DNA of 64,000 bases from Chrysomallon squamiferum (lineage: Eukaryota > Mollusca > Gastropoda > Neomphalida > Peltospiridae). Made by a program: the position numbers and the translations under genes. The DNA is taken from positions 7,635,107 through 7,699,106 of the forward strand of contig CM022676.1 of the NCBI GenBank assembly GCA_012295275.1, in the 5' to 3' direction. The notes beneath the pieces are model-generated. The model ran no database searches, was not told the DNA's origin, and was given only the letters and a program-made list of their open reading frames with translations. Shown piece after piece: positions 1 to 15,571 of the stretch (position 1 is the stretch's first letter; each line of letters begins with the position of its first letter).

Positions 1-444
1 ACCATATTCATATTAATTAATAAATTTAGGTATTATGCGCCAAACAATGTCAAATCCTACAGACTATTATTACTGTTGTTGTTGTTGTATATAATGTTAA
101 TTTATGTTGTTAACTCAAGTCCCGAAAACGTGTAAATCAGCAGGTCCTCTTTGCTTGACGTCATTAACATTTTAGAGTTCACGAGCATCGAAACAAATTG
201 TAAAATGTCTGTAATAAAATTGACTAATTTGAAATAATTTGACAAGTTTTTCTACTGTTAATGATAAAATATTATGAAATAATTGCTTTGAATTATCGCA
301 TCTGTAACAATAAGTTAAGATAAAGTAGAATAATCAACTACAAAAAGTAACTTACCCGCCATTTATAATTCGCTGTAAATTGTTACTCCTCCTTTAATAT
401 AGGGCACCTTATAACTTATTTCCCAAAGCCTACTTTCAGACAAA

Positions 445-495
<51 letters not shown>

Positions 496-695
496 TAATA
501 TTTATTTATTTTCTCTGATTATTCTCAGCTTATTAAATAATTTGTTTGGATTTTTTTTTTTTTTTTTTTTTAAGTAATTGAGTAGTTACAAAAAATTAAT
601 TTAATTCGCACAGATCAATGGTAATCCAAAATAATGTTTTCGTTATTTATTTATTTATAATCATTATTAGTTTAATCTTATCCATTATCATTATC

Positions 696-749
<54 letters not shown>

Positions 750-988
750 TAAAATTCAAATCACGACTGACGGTCAGAAACATATTTTTTGCAGTCTTAG
801 AAAAATACAAGGTTAAAAAATAAATAAATAACAAAATATGGCCTAACAAAAGAAAAAAGAAAATGCTGATTTTGTGATGTACGTCACTTACGCAATGATA
901 AGGGCTAAAAAACGTAATCGTTAACGCAACAGACCAGATAAGCAGATGTCGTTATTACCTAATACAGTCACTCCTACCGTAAATTTCC
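1..988. other. AT-rich non-coding sequence with microsatellites
   Basis: I see no gene here. The stretch holds two long ATT trinucleotide runs (about 444-494 and 700-748), a poly-T run near 549-571 and otherwise unremarkable AT-rich DNA. It ends at the proposed promoter of the cysteine-rich peptide gene. Confidence 0.6.
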
Positions 989-996
989 TATAAAAA
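989..996 (+). promoter_or_regulatory. TATA box of the cysteine-rich peptide gene
   Basis: TATAAAAA lies 64 bases before the ATG at 1,053, a normal position for a TATA box with a short 5' leader. It is followed by an ordinary leader with no upstream ATG. Basis: sequence match and position only. Confidence 0.55.
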
Positions 997-1052
997 GACG
1001 TTTACTCTCCGTACGAACACCATAATTTGGTTGTTCTCTTGAAACGATCACG

Positions 1053-1161
1053 ATGAAATTTTGGTTACTTTTTGCCGCTACAATTTGCTGTGGTATATAT
1101 TCATTTTATTTTATTTTATTTTATTTTCAGTTTTAATATTTATCTGTTATTAAGTCTTATA

Positions 1162-1212
<51 letters not shown>

Positions 1213-1218
1213 TTTTAC

Positions 1219-1268
<50 letters not shown>

Positions 1269-3724
1269 ATTTGTTTTATTACATTAATTTCATTTTTTTT
1301 CATTTATCTTGATATTTTGCGAAGACTAACGATATTTGCCGAACAATTTTCATTAACTAAATTAATCATTCGAGTGCTATTGTGTTAATAATATGTATTT
1401 TTGTTTTTATAGCTGCTGCAACTTGTTTTGATGACCCTGACTCGTGTCCACCTGATAGGCCGTGTTGTGATGGGTACCACTGTCATCATGCTGACCACTT
1501 AGGAAACTGTCATCATGGTAAATCAATTAGTTAAGGAACAATTGTTTACATTATATACAAAACAAAAACACTTAACTTCAGATACATTGTTCTCTTTACT
1601 TAACGATTGAGTACTTCAGATATATTTAACTGAGTTGGTCATATGGGTCTAGATATGGTATGGAGATTGGGAACTGGTACTTTATTCTCGAAGTTTTCAG
1701 AAATTGGTTGGCTTTTATGTCCCGGGGGGGTGGGGCATTAAAATTTTTGAGGAGAAAGGTTGTAGTATAGACGTTATAAAAACTGGGAACTGCAACTTTA
1801 TACTTGTTGCAAATGCCATTTTTTAAATTTTATTTTATTTCATTTTGTCTTTCTTCTCAGTTCCCGTGAAGAGAGAGACACCTGCTTGTTTTGATGACCC
1901 TGACTCGTGTCCAGCTGATAGGCCATGTTGTGATGGGTACCACTGTCATCATGCTGACCACTTAGGAAACTGTCATCATGGTAACTAATTAGTTTTCCTT
2001 ACGTTAAGGAATAATTGTTTACATTGTATGCAAAAGAAACACATGTAACTTCAGATACACCAATTCCTATACCGAACGGTCGAGTACTTCACATTTCATG
2101 AGTATATCTGTTTATAACAATATTTCAAAATATATGGTGAACGCAATGATATTAATGAACATGGCTTTGTGGTATAGTACATCATTCTCGATGTTTTCAG
2201 AAATTGATTGGCTTTTATGTCCACGGGAGGGGGCCATGAAACCCTTTGGGGAGAAAAGCTGGAACATGGATCCTAAAAGGACTGGCAACTACAACTTTAT
2301 AATTTTTGCAGGGTCCATTTATTTATTTATTTTTCTTCTCAGTTCACATGAAGAGAGAGACACCCACTTGTTTTGATGACCCTAACTCGTGTCCAGCTGA
2401 TAGGCCATGTTGTGATGGGTACCACTGTCATCATGCTGACCACTTAGGAAACTGTCATCATGGTAAGTTCTTAGTTTTCGTTAACTTAAAAAATAATAGA
2501 TTACATGATATTCAGTAGAAAAACGGCTAATTAGATACATTGTTTTCAATTTGAACGATGGAGCACTTCAGATTTCATAAGATTTCCTGTTTATAGCAGT
2601 ATCTAAAATCTATGATGGACGCCATACATCAAGTGGAATTTTAATATGATGTAATAAGAACAAATCTTTCTACATCAAGTGCTAAAGATGGCTTAAAAAT
2701 CCTGGTGTATCATATGAGTTATTTATTTAATTAAGTGTGACTTATTTTGTCATAGAGTTATGTTAATGAACATGCTCAGAACATATTCTTGACACATAAA
2801 ATCTTTGAGGAGATGAGATAGGGTACGGAGGTTGGGAACTATTGCTTTATTCTCGACGTTTTCAGAAATTGGTTGACTTTTATGTCAGGAAAGGTGGGGT
2901 TTGGTATGAACATCTTTGAGGAGAAAGGCTGGAGTATGGACACTATAAAGACTGAGAACGACAACTTTATAGTTTTTGCAGATGACATTTTGTTTCTTCA
3001 CAGTTCACTCGAAGAAAGAGACACCCACTTGTTATGATGACCCTGACTCGTGTCCAGCTGATAGGCCATGTTGTGATGGGTACCACTGTCATCATGCTGA
3101 CCACTTAGGAAATTGTCATCATGGTAAGTAATTAGTTTTCCATAGGTGAAAAACAGTTTCAGATACATTAATATCTATCCTGAATAGCTGGGTACTTCAG
3201 GTACAGTAATATGTATACTGAACGATCGAATACTTCAGATACATTAATCGCTATATTGAACGATTGGTTACTTCAGGTATAGTAATACCTATACTGAACG
3301 ATCGAGCATTTCAGATTTCACGAGTACTTGTGTTTGTAGCTGTAGTTCACAATGCATGATTAACGCAACAAATCAAGTGAATTTTTAATGTGATGTAATA
3401 ACAATAAATCTTTCTTCACCAAGCAACGTAGGTAGCCAAGACATATTGGCATATCAGATAAGTTATTTATTTAATTAAGTGTGACCGTTTTTCTTCTCAC
3501 ACAATTGTGTTAATAACACGGCCTTATAGGTCTAGAACATGTAACCGACGTTTTCAGAAATTGGTAGGCTTGTGGGGGGGCATTACAATATTTGAGGAGA
3601 AAAGCTGGAGATGGACTCCATAAAGACTGGGAACCCTACTTTATAAGTTTTGCAGGTGCCATTTTTTTTTTTTTTTTTTTTTTTTTTCTGTTTGTGATTC
3701 TGTTTTAATTAATTAATTAATTTA

Positions 3725-3786
<62 letters not shown>

Positions 3787-3803
3787 TTTTCTTCTCAGTT
3801 TAA
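1053..3803 (+). CDS. Secreted precursor with four tandem knottin-like cysteine modules
   Basis: Six exons join in frame: 1053-1092, 1413-1517, 1861-1980, 2343-2462, 3004-3123 and 3799-3803. They give 169 residues. Exon 1 encodes a short hydrophobic signal peptide (MKFWLLFAATICC). Each of the next four exons encodes one module with cysteine spacing C-x6-C-x5-CC-x4-C-x8-C, which fits the six-cysteine inhibitor cystine knot pattern. The modules are nearly identical, rich in histidine (CHH at both ends of the last loop) and separated by VKRE, MKRE or SKKE, typical dibasic processing sites. The likely product is therefore a secreted multi-peptide precursor cut into four similar peptides. All internal exons are phase 1-1, and flanking intron sequence is duplicated with them. 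The role could be antimicrobial, signalling, metal binding or venom-like; nothing in the sequence decides this. An AATAAA lies at 3,905-3,910. Confidence 0.78.
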
Positions 3804-3895
3804 ACTTGTTTTGATGACCCTGACTCGTGTCCAGCTGATAGGCCATGTTGTGATGGGTATCACCTGACCACTTGCCATCATTTTGTTTATTTCTT
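3799..3895 (+). pseudogene. Decayed fifth cysteine module that supplies the stop codon
   Basis: A normal CTTCTCAG acceptor precedes a clear relative of the module exons, including the TGTTTTGATGACCCTGAC start of the module and the TGTTGTGATGGG double-cysteine region. The dibasic linker has been deleted, so the frame reads GTT TAA immediately after the splice. The part encoding the fifth cysteine is also deleted. The remnant therefore acts only as a terminal exon that ends the protein after module four. Confidence 0.7.
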
Positions 3896-3944
3896 AAATC
3901 ATTTAATAAATTTTAAATTAAATAGATAAACAAGTAAATTTATA

Positions 3945-4450
3945 TTATATTATTATTATTATTCTGTACTGTACAGTATTATACTATACTATGCAATGCT
4001 AGATTATACTGTACTGTATGATAGTGTGTTATACTATATTGTACTGTGCTATACCATACCACACTGTAGTATACTATAAAACGCTGTACTGTACTATACA
4101 ATGCTGTACTGTACTGTTCTGTATAATACTGTACTTTACTGTTCTGTACTATACAATACTGTACTGTACTGTACTAGAACATACTGTACTATACTATACA
4201 ATACTAGACTGTACAATACTGTACCGTACTACACTATACTATACAATACTGTACTATATTGTACAATACTATACTATGCTATACTGTACTGTACTGGTTT
4301 TTATTGTGTTGTACTATAGTATTCAGTACTATATTGTGCTATGCTATCCTATACAATACTATACTATAATAAACAAAACATACTGTACTGTACTATAACT
4401 ATACTGTACCATACTATACTATATTTTATTGTATTGTACTATATTGTATA
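3945..4450. repeat. Degenerate TACTG/TATAC 5-base satellite
   Basis: About 500 bases are built from variants of a 5-base unit (TACTG, TATAC, TACAA). Long open frames here (rich in Tyr, Cys, Thr, Leu) are by-products of the repeat. Similar but weaker sequence occurs near 40,090-40,300 and 58,370-58,620. Confidence 0.75.
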
Positions 4451-4681
4451 TTGAAATTTTTTTTATTTATTTAATTCGTTTTACTTTAATTATTTTAATT
4501 TTATTTTTAATTTCTTGTTATTTGTAGTATCTGAAAGAGAGTATTTATTTATTTATTTGTTTGTTTATTTATAGAACTAGTGGAGTACCACAACTGAATA
4601 AAGAATCCAGAAAGATAATAACAATATTCTGATATTAAATGAATATAAACAGTTTTAATTACTGTTGTTTTTTTTGTTTTC

Positions 4682-4683
<2 letters not shown>

Positions 4684-4729
<46 letters not shown>
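4684..4729. repeat. Long poly-T tract
   Basis: An almost pure run of about 46 T. It could be the poly-A tail of a minus-strand retrosequence, but I recognise no body next to it. Confidence 0.7.
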
Positions 4730-5610
4730 CCTGATTGCTTATAATTTATTTTCTTCTTTTTTTTTAATTTTGTTTTTAGACTTGTTCTTCTGCTTTTTCT
4801 TCTTTTTCTTTTATTAGAATTAATCATTTAGACATTTCGATTATCAGTCATGTTCTACTACTGTTTGCCTCGCTATTGATTATGTCTGACGTAGTCTCAT
4901 ATTCACGTGTCACTCCCCCCACCTCAACATGCAGCTGTGATCCCTGGTATCCTGTTACTTCGCCATTTTGAATCGTTATCGGTTTATATATATATATATT
5001 TAATTTTAATTTTTTTATTACCATATTACTTTTATTATGACAATTGTTCAAGCTATTTATGAAACTAAAATTACTTTGTTAATTAAAATATTCATAAAAA
5101 CTTCAAATAATAAAATAGACGCAGACGAAAAACAGGCCGGTAGCATATGTATGCAGATAAACAGAGCGTATCTTGTTTACTGCAACTAGACTCTTCAACA
5201 CTCAACAGTCACTTCGATTGTTTAAAGTGGAACATTTGCAAACAGTCTCTGCAATATAATAATAACAACAACAACAACAATAATAATAGTAATACTAATA
5301 ACATAACAACAACAACAACAATAATAGTAATAATAATAAGAAAAACAATAGTTGTAGTAATACTATTACTAATATTACTAATAATAGTAACAATAATATT
5401 AAGATTAATAACAATAGCAGCAGCAACAACAGCTGCAGCAAAAACAACAATAACAACAATAATAATAATAAATAAATAAGGTGGACATGTACGTTTCGTG
5501 AATCAAGTAAATAGTTTAAAATATATTCAGCAAACTTCTATCTTATTTTTATTGTTTGATGATGTCCAGTCTTTATTCTAACGATCATTCCTATAAACAT
5601 GCTGACTTCA

Positions 5611-5701
<91 letters not shown>

Positions 5702-6031
5702 TGATCTTGCGGCCAGTGAACTTAAGAGTAGTCTTAAAAAAAGAAAGAAAGAAAGAAAGACTGTATGAAACAATTTAAACAATGAATAAATGATTAATGA
5801 AAGAATGAATAAGTGATTGATGAAAGAAAGAAAAGGTAATTAGAGAATGAATTAAAAAACAAAGAACTAGAGAAATAATGAATGAAAGAAAGAAAACAAG
5901 AACATGAATAAAAGAGCGATACTAGGAGAGAGACAGACGGGTCAGTGAAAATGTATGATGGCTGGGTTGGAATTACCAAATTTTTAAATAATAAAAATAA
6001 TATTAACAGCAATAACAACAAGAACAATAGC

Positions 6032-6064
<33 letters not shown>

Positions 6065-6099
6065 AATAATTATAATAATAAGAAGAAGAAGAAGATGCA

Positions 6100-6138
<39 letters not shown>

Positions 6139-6349
6139 TAATAATAATATGATGATGATGATGAGGAGGAGGAGGAGGAGGAGGAGGAGGAGGAAGAAAA
6201 GGAGGAGGAGGATAATAAAAGTATAATGATATGACGATAATTACAACAACAACCACGTCAACAACAAATACAATAACATTTATTTTTCAAGATAAAATCT
6301 TTAGAATTCAAATTGGCTGTGAAATTCCAAGAAGGTACTTCTAGCACTG
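4730..6349. other. Non-coding stretch dominated by simple repeats
   Basis: I see no gene. The stretch contains AAC/AAT runs (5,250-5,470 and 6,020-6,140), GT then GA dinucleotides (5,612-5,697), AAGA repeats near 5,740 and a GAG run (about 6,162-6,195). All open frames are homopolymeric or low complexity. Confidence 0.7.
5612..5697. repeat. Compound (GT)n(GA)n microsatellite
   Basis: A run of GT dinucleotides passes directly into a run of GA dinucleotides. Confidence 0.9.
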
Positions 6350-6355
6350 TTTATT
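6350..6355 (-). terminator. Candidate poly-A signal of the minus-strand membrane protein gene
   Basis: TTTATT on the plus strand reads AATAAA on the minus strand, 157 bases beyond the stop codon at 6,512. The motif is common in AT-rich DNA, so support is weak. Confidence 0.3.
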
Positions 6356-6511
6356 TTTCATGCAAGATACGTAGTACATGTTTTAGCAGAGATCCAGACA
6401 CTGACACAATCACGTTTCCCTCGTCATTCTCCGCTATTTCGTGTCGCCCGAAATACACTACAGACACTTTGCGGTGTACTGAATGTTAAACTGTTTAATG
6501 CGTGTGTGTTT

Positions 6512-9191
<2,680 letters not shown>

Positions 9192-9348
9192 CTGAGGTTC
9201 GCCAGCTCGTAGTATATTTGATAAAGTTTGTGATAAGAACAAGGAAGTTTTTCTTGGTCTCGTTTGTTATGACGTAATTGTATCTAGATTACGTCACTCC
9301 TAAAGGATCTTTTTTTAGCAACACGAGATAGTATGGTAGGTAAAAAAA

Positions 9349-9396
<48 letters not shown>

Positions 9397-11109
9397 TTAT
9401 TATGCTTTTATGAACTGGTGTGTTAATATAGCATTTAGCGGGAAGAAAACAAAGGTTTAACGCTAGAGTATTTTTAACAATCCTTCTGAAAGAGAATTCA
9501 TGGGTGCGGTTGGCTTTTCAGAGTGATGATATATAGACAGAAAATTAACAATCCTTCTGATAAAAATGGAATGATCTATTTATTTGTTCGAAATGACGTC
9601 AAGGGAGAAAACCATTTCTGTTCATTCTAATCTGCAGGTTATTTTATCATCATGTTTGGTAACAAATAATGGGCGATATTCTTAATGGTAAGCACTAATG
9701 AAGTTTGTTTAACATTGAGTTTGAAAAACTCACAGCCTTCTGTATTATTTATCATTGATTTTACTCCTCAAACATATTAATAATAATGTTAACAAAAACA
9801 TAAACAACAATAATAACAACAACAAAAACAATAATAATAATAATGACAATAACAACAAGAAGAATAATAATATAACAATAATAATAGCAGCAATACCAAA
9901 GATGATGATGAGCATAATGATAATAATAGTAGTTGTAGTAGTAGTAGTAGTAGTAGTAGTACAAGTAGTAATAATAGTAGCAGCAGCAGCAATAGTAGTA
10001 GTAGTAGTAGTAGTAATAATAATAATAATAATTACAACAACAGTAATTCATACCAGCTCAAAGTTCAGTAAATGTATGTCTGTATGTATGTATACATGCT
10101 TATTCTTTAATTATAATAACACAATTTAATTGCCATTAGTTTGATTAACATTCATACTGAATTGTTTCTTAATTATAATAACAAAGTTTAATTATCATTA
10201 GTTAGTTTGATAAACTTTCATGCTGAATTGTTTCTTAATTATAATAACTAAAACCTCATTGTAAGCTTACTCGGTAAATAACTATTATTAGATCATATAA
10301 TAATACATATATTCTTTAAATGTAAACTTGTGTTGTATTTCTAGTGATTTAACGTTGGCGAAATATAAATACATAATTACCTTGTTCTGTGAATACTCTT
10401 AGAACCAGACAAATCGAGTACTATCTAACCGATACATGGAGATCTGTGTGTATTGTCAGTGCTATTTTGGAGGAAGAGTTTTACGCCCTTTGCGGGATTC
10501 TAATTTGATTACGTGGCACGGTGCTAATTAATGGTCGCATGCGACTGCGTTAAACAGAGACAAAGAAAGAGACTGTATATTATACTCGTGCACACATGAA
10601 TGAATATGTGTATATATGTGTGTCTATGTGAGTTTATATGTATTTTGTGTATTTATGTACTCGAATAAGAATGTATATCATACTGTTCTATTCTTTTTTC
10701 TTCTCTGTGCGGTCGTACGTATGAATCTATGTATATTTGTGTGTGTGTATATATGTATCAGCTTGTATATGTACGCATCTATATGCACACATACGTTCTT
10801 ACCTACAAAATTATATATTTGCAGATATCTAGACAGTGAGCTGGTGAATGGATAGATGGACGGGTGGATCGATACACTGATGTAAAGAATGGAAAAAAAA
10901 TCAGACATAATTATTAATTAACAGCTATATATAAAATGAATTACAGTGTATCATTATAATTCAAATATTAACACTTATAAATTATCAACCATACATAAAA
11001 TGAACTATAATGGACATAGTGTATCATTAGAAATAAAATATTAAATTTCACACTTCCAAGTAGTTGTATATAGACGGTAACAAACAGATAAAGGGAGGAC
11101 TTTTTGAAT

Positions 11110-11285
11110 TGTGGCGTAACCTAGACAAAATGGCTGTTTATCAAGTTTTGTATCTTAAACTGTGATGTGACTGATCAGTTTCACTCTGGTGTGTTATAAC
11201 TCTACACTCTATTCAAAGCCAGCCATGTATGAAAGAAGACGCACAAGACATGTAACCCAGAACACACGATACTCTTTCTGGCAAG
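11110..11285 (+). repeat. Receptor-upstream dispersed block, copy 1
   Basis: A block of about 170 bases, from the ATGGCTGTTTATCAAGTTTTG region to CTTTCTGGCAAGTTATTG. It recurs at about 28,815-28,985 and 56,130-56,310 in the same orientation and at about 27,680-27,850 inverted. Each direct copy precedes a GT or TC microsatellite and a receptor upstream module. Confidence 0.65.
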
Positions 11286-11329
11286 TTATTGCATTTTTAC
11301 TACTGTGTTCGGTTTAAACGGGGAATGTG

Positions 11330-11471
<142 letters not shown>

Positions 11472-11592
11472 CGTCTATATATAATAGATCTAAGTCGTTA
11501 AAGTCCGTGTGAGTATACACCTATATCATATATAATTACACACATATGTTAAAGAGTTGTGGGGGGTTTCTTATGTATTTTTAATCATCATG

Positions 11593-11660
<68 letters not shown>

Positions 11661-12061
11661 TTATTATTATTATACGTCGAACAAACAACACTGATTCAAT
11701 AGTTTACAGTTAATTAGGAAAAAATCATCACTTAATTTTCTCTTTCACTCTCAGATTTGTTTTTGCTGACTAGTGTTAATCATTTATTCATTCATCTGTC
11801 TTTCTTTTTCTCAGTGTGTTGTTCTGTGAATTGACACATACTTCCACCCATCAGTCTATCCTCGAAATGCATGCACTTACATATATTTAAAATACTAGCA
11901 CACTTGATAAAAATAACTACCTCTGCCGCCATATTGATTTTGTTAATTTAATATTTGTAAAACAAGAAGTAAATTTTCCTATTCTGAAGTGAAAACATTT
12001 CGTGAATATTCGAATACAAAGAAGTAACGCATAATACAAACGTAGTGCTGACGAGAATTTT

Positions 12062-12073
12062 TATATTTAGATA
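12062..12073 (+). promoter_or_regulatory. Candidate core promoter element (TATATTTAGATA) of the signal-exon module
   Basis: TATATTTAGATA lies about 105 bases before the signal-exon ATG. The element with its GAGAATTTCTATATTTAGAT surroundings recurs before the signal exons of the other tandem copies and before R5 (near 57,004). Conservation while flanking repeats vary suggests function, but I have no start-site evidence. Confidence 0.4.
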
Positions 12074-12166
12074 CTTAGTAGAAACCAAAACAAGGAAGAA
12101 ATTAAAAAGAAAGTAGCTTAAAAGGTATAATTTTTATTAACGACAGTTAAAACTAAAATACTGAAA

Positions 12167-12224
12167 ATGAGTTGTAAGTTGTTCTGTGCGTTTGTGTTGC
12201 TGGGATGTGTATTGCACGTACACG
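12167..12224 (+). CDS. R1 signal exon, tandem copy 1
   Basis: Encodes MSCKLFCAFVLLGCVLHVH and ends in phase 1 at a GTATGT donor. The hydrophobic core FVLLGCVL is typical of a signal peptide. Confidence 0.75.
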
Positions 12225-13174
12225 GTATGTATTTTATATTTATATTATGTATCTCTATCTGAAATGATCTCATTTAGTCGGTAAAGTCCGTGTGTGTATA
12301 CACCTATATCATATATAATTACATAAACATGTTACAGGGTTGTGGGGGATTTCTTTTGTTTTTTTAATCATCATGATCATCATCATCATTATCATCATCA
12401 TCATCATTATTATTATTATTATTATTATACGTCGTACAAACAACACTGATTCAATAGTTTACAGTTAATTAGGAAAAAATCATGACTTAATTTTCTCTTT
12501 CACTCTCAGATTTGTTTTTGCTGACTAGTGTTAATCATTTATTCATTCATCTGTCTTTCTCTTTCTCAGTGTGTTGTTCTGTGAATTGACACATACTTCC
12601 ACCCATCAGTCTATCCTCGAAATGCATGCGCACTTACATAGATTTAAAATACAAGAATATTTGATAAAAATAACTACCTCTGCCGCCATATTGATTTTGT
12701 TAATTGCTAACATTTGTAAAACAAGAAGTAAATTTTCCTATTCTAAAAACAAGGACGTTTCGTTAATATTCGAATACAAAGAAGTAACGCATAATACAAA
12801 TGTAGTGCTGACGAGAATTTCTATATTTAGATATTAGGCTCCAGTAGAAACCAAAACAAGGACGAAATTAAAACGAAAGTAGCTTAAAAGGTATAATTTT
12901 TATTAACGACAGTTAAAACTAAAATACTGAAAATGAGTTGTAAGTTGTTCTCTGTGCGTTCGTGTTGCTGGGATGTGTATTGTACGTACACGGTATGTAT
13001 TTTATATTTATATTATGTATCTCTATCTGAAATGATCTCATTTAGTCGGTAAAGTCCGTGTGTGTATACACCTATATCATATACAATTATATAAATATGT
13101 TACAGGGTTGTGGGGGATTTCTTTTTTTTTTTTAATCATAATTATCATTATCATCATTATTATCATCATCATCA

Positions 13175-13212
<38 letters not shown>

Positions 13213-13958
13213 TATACGTCGTACAAACAACACTGATTCAATAGTTTACAGTTAATTAGGAAAAAATCATCACTTAATTTTCTCTTTCACTCTCAGATTT
13301 GTTTTTGCTGACTAGTGTTAATCATTTATTCATTCATCTGTCTTTCTTTTTCTCAGTGTGCTGTTCTGTGAATTGACACATACTTCCACCCATGAGTCTA
13401 TCCTCGAAATGCATGCGCACTTACATAGATTTAAAATACTAGCACACTTGATAAAAATAACTACCTCTGCCGCCATATTGATTTTGTTAATTGCTAATAT
13501 TTGTAAAACAAGAAGTAAATTTTCCTATTCTAAAATGTACACGTTTCGTTAATATTCGAATACAAAGAAGTAACGCATAATACAAATGTAGTGCTGACGA
13601 GAATTTCTATATTTAGATATTAGGCTCCAGTAGAAACCAAAACAAGGACGAAATTAAAACGAAAGTAGCTTAGAAGGTATAATTTTTATTAACGACAGTT
13701 AAAACTAAAATACTGAAAATGAGTTGTAAGTTGTTCTCTGCGTTCGTGTTGCTGGGATGTGTATTGTACGTACACGGTATGTATTTTATATTTATATTAT
13801 GTATCTCTATCTGAAATGATCTCATTTAGTCGGTAAAGTCCGTGTGTGTATACACCTATATCATGTACAATTATATAAATATGTTACAGGGTTGTGGGGG
13901 ATTTCTTTTGTTTTTTTAATCATAATTATCATTATCATCATTATTATCATCATCATCA

Positions 13959-14005
<47 letters not shown>

Positions 14006-14751
14006 CGTCGTACAAACAACACTGATTCAATAGTTTACAGTTAATTAGGAAAAAAATCATCACTTAATTTTCTCTTTCACTCTCAGATTTGTTTTTGCTG
14101 ACTAGTGTTAATCATTTATTCATTCATCTGTCTTTCTTTTTCTCAGTGTGCTGTTCTGTGAATTGACACATACTTCCACCCATGAGTCTATCCTCGAAAT
14201 GCATGCGCACTTACATAGATTTAAAATACTAGCACACTTGATAAAAATAACTACCTCTGCCGCCATATTGATTTTGTTAATTGCTAATATTTGTAAAACA
14301 AGAAGTAAATTTTCCTATTCTGAAGTGAAAACAGTTTATGAATATTCGAATACAAAGAAGTAACGCATAATACAAACGTAGTGCTGACGAGAATTTCTAT
14401 ATTTAGATGCTTAGTAGAAACCAAAACAAGGAAGAAATTAAAACGAAAGTAGCTTAAAAGGTATAATTTTTATTAACGACAGTTAAAACTAAAATACTGA
14501 AAATGAGTTGTAAGTTGTTCTGTGCGTTCGTGTTGCTGGGATGTGTATTGCACGTACACGGTATGTATTTTATATTTATATTATGTATCTCTATCTGAAA
14601 TGATCTCATTTAGTCGGTAAAGTCCGTGTGTGTATACACCTATATCATATATAATTACATAAACATGTTACAGGGTTGTGGGGGATTTCTTTTGTTTTTT
14701 TAATCATCATGATCATCATCATCATTATCATCATCATCATCATTATTATTA

Positions 14752-14801
<50 letters not shown>

Positions 14802-15539
14802 CGTCCTACAAACAACACTGATTCAATAGTTTACAGTTAATTAGGAAAAAATCATCACTTAATTTTCTCTTTCACTCTCAGATTTGTTTTTGCTGACTAG
14901 TGTTAATCATTTATTCATTCGTCTGTCTTTCTTTTTCTCAGTGTGCTGTTCTGTGAATTGACACATACTTCCACCCATCAGTCTATCCTCGCAATGCATG
15001 CGCACTTACATAGATTTAAAATACTAGCACAATTGATAAAAATAACTACCTCTGTCACCATATCGATTTTGTTAATTGCTAATATTTGTAAAACAAGAAG
15101 TAAATTTTCCTATTCTGAAGTGAAAACAGTTTATGAATATTCGAATACAAAGAAGTAACGCATAATACAAACGTAGTGCTGACGAGAATTTCTATATTTA
15201 GATGCTTAGTAGAAACCAAAACAAGGAAGAAATTAAAACGAAAGTAGCTTAAAAGGTATAATTTTTATTAACGACAGTTAAAACTAACATACTGAAAATG
15301 AGTTGTAAGTTGTTCTGTGCGTTCGTGTTGCTGGGATGTGTATTGTACGTACACGGTATGTGTTTTATATTTATATTATGTATCTCTATCTGAAATGATC
15401 TCATTTAGTCGGTAAAGTCTGTGTGTGTATACACCTATATCATATATAATTACATAAACATGTTACAGGGTTGTGGGGGATTTCTTTTGTTATTTTAATC
15501 ATCATGATCATCATCATCATTATCATCATCATCATCATC

Positions 15540-15571
<32 letters not shown>

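Noticed and set aside
4018-4398. Long open frame rich in Tyr, Cys, Thr, Leu
   Set aside because: It is the translation of the TACTG/TATAC satellite and is open in several frames for that reason.
5945-6256. Open frames of poly-Asn, poly-Ile and poly-Arg on both strands
   Set aside because: They are translations of trinucleotide repeats, with no splice context or non-repetitive sequence.
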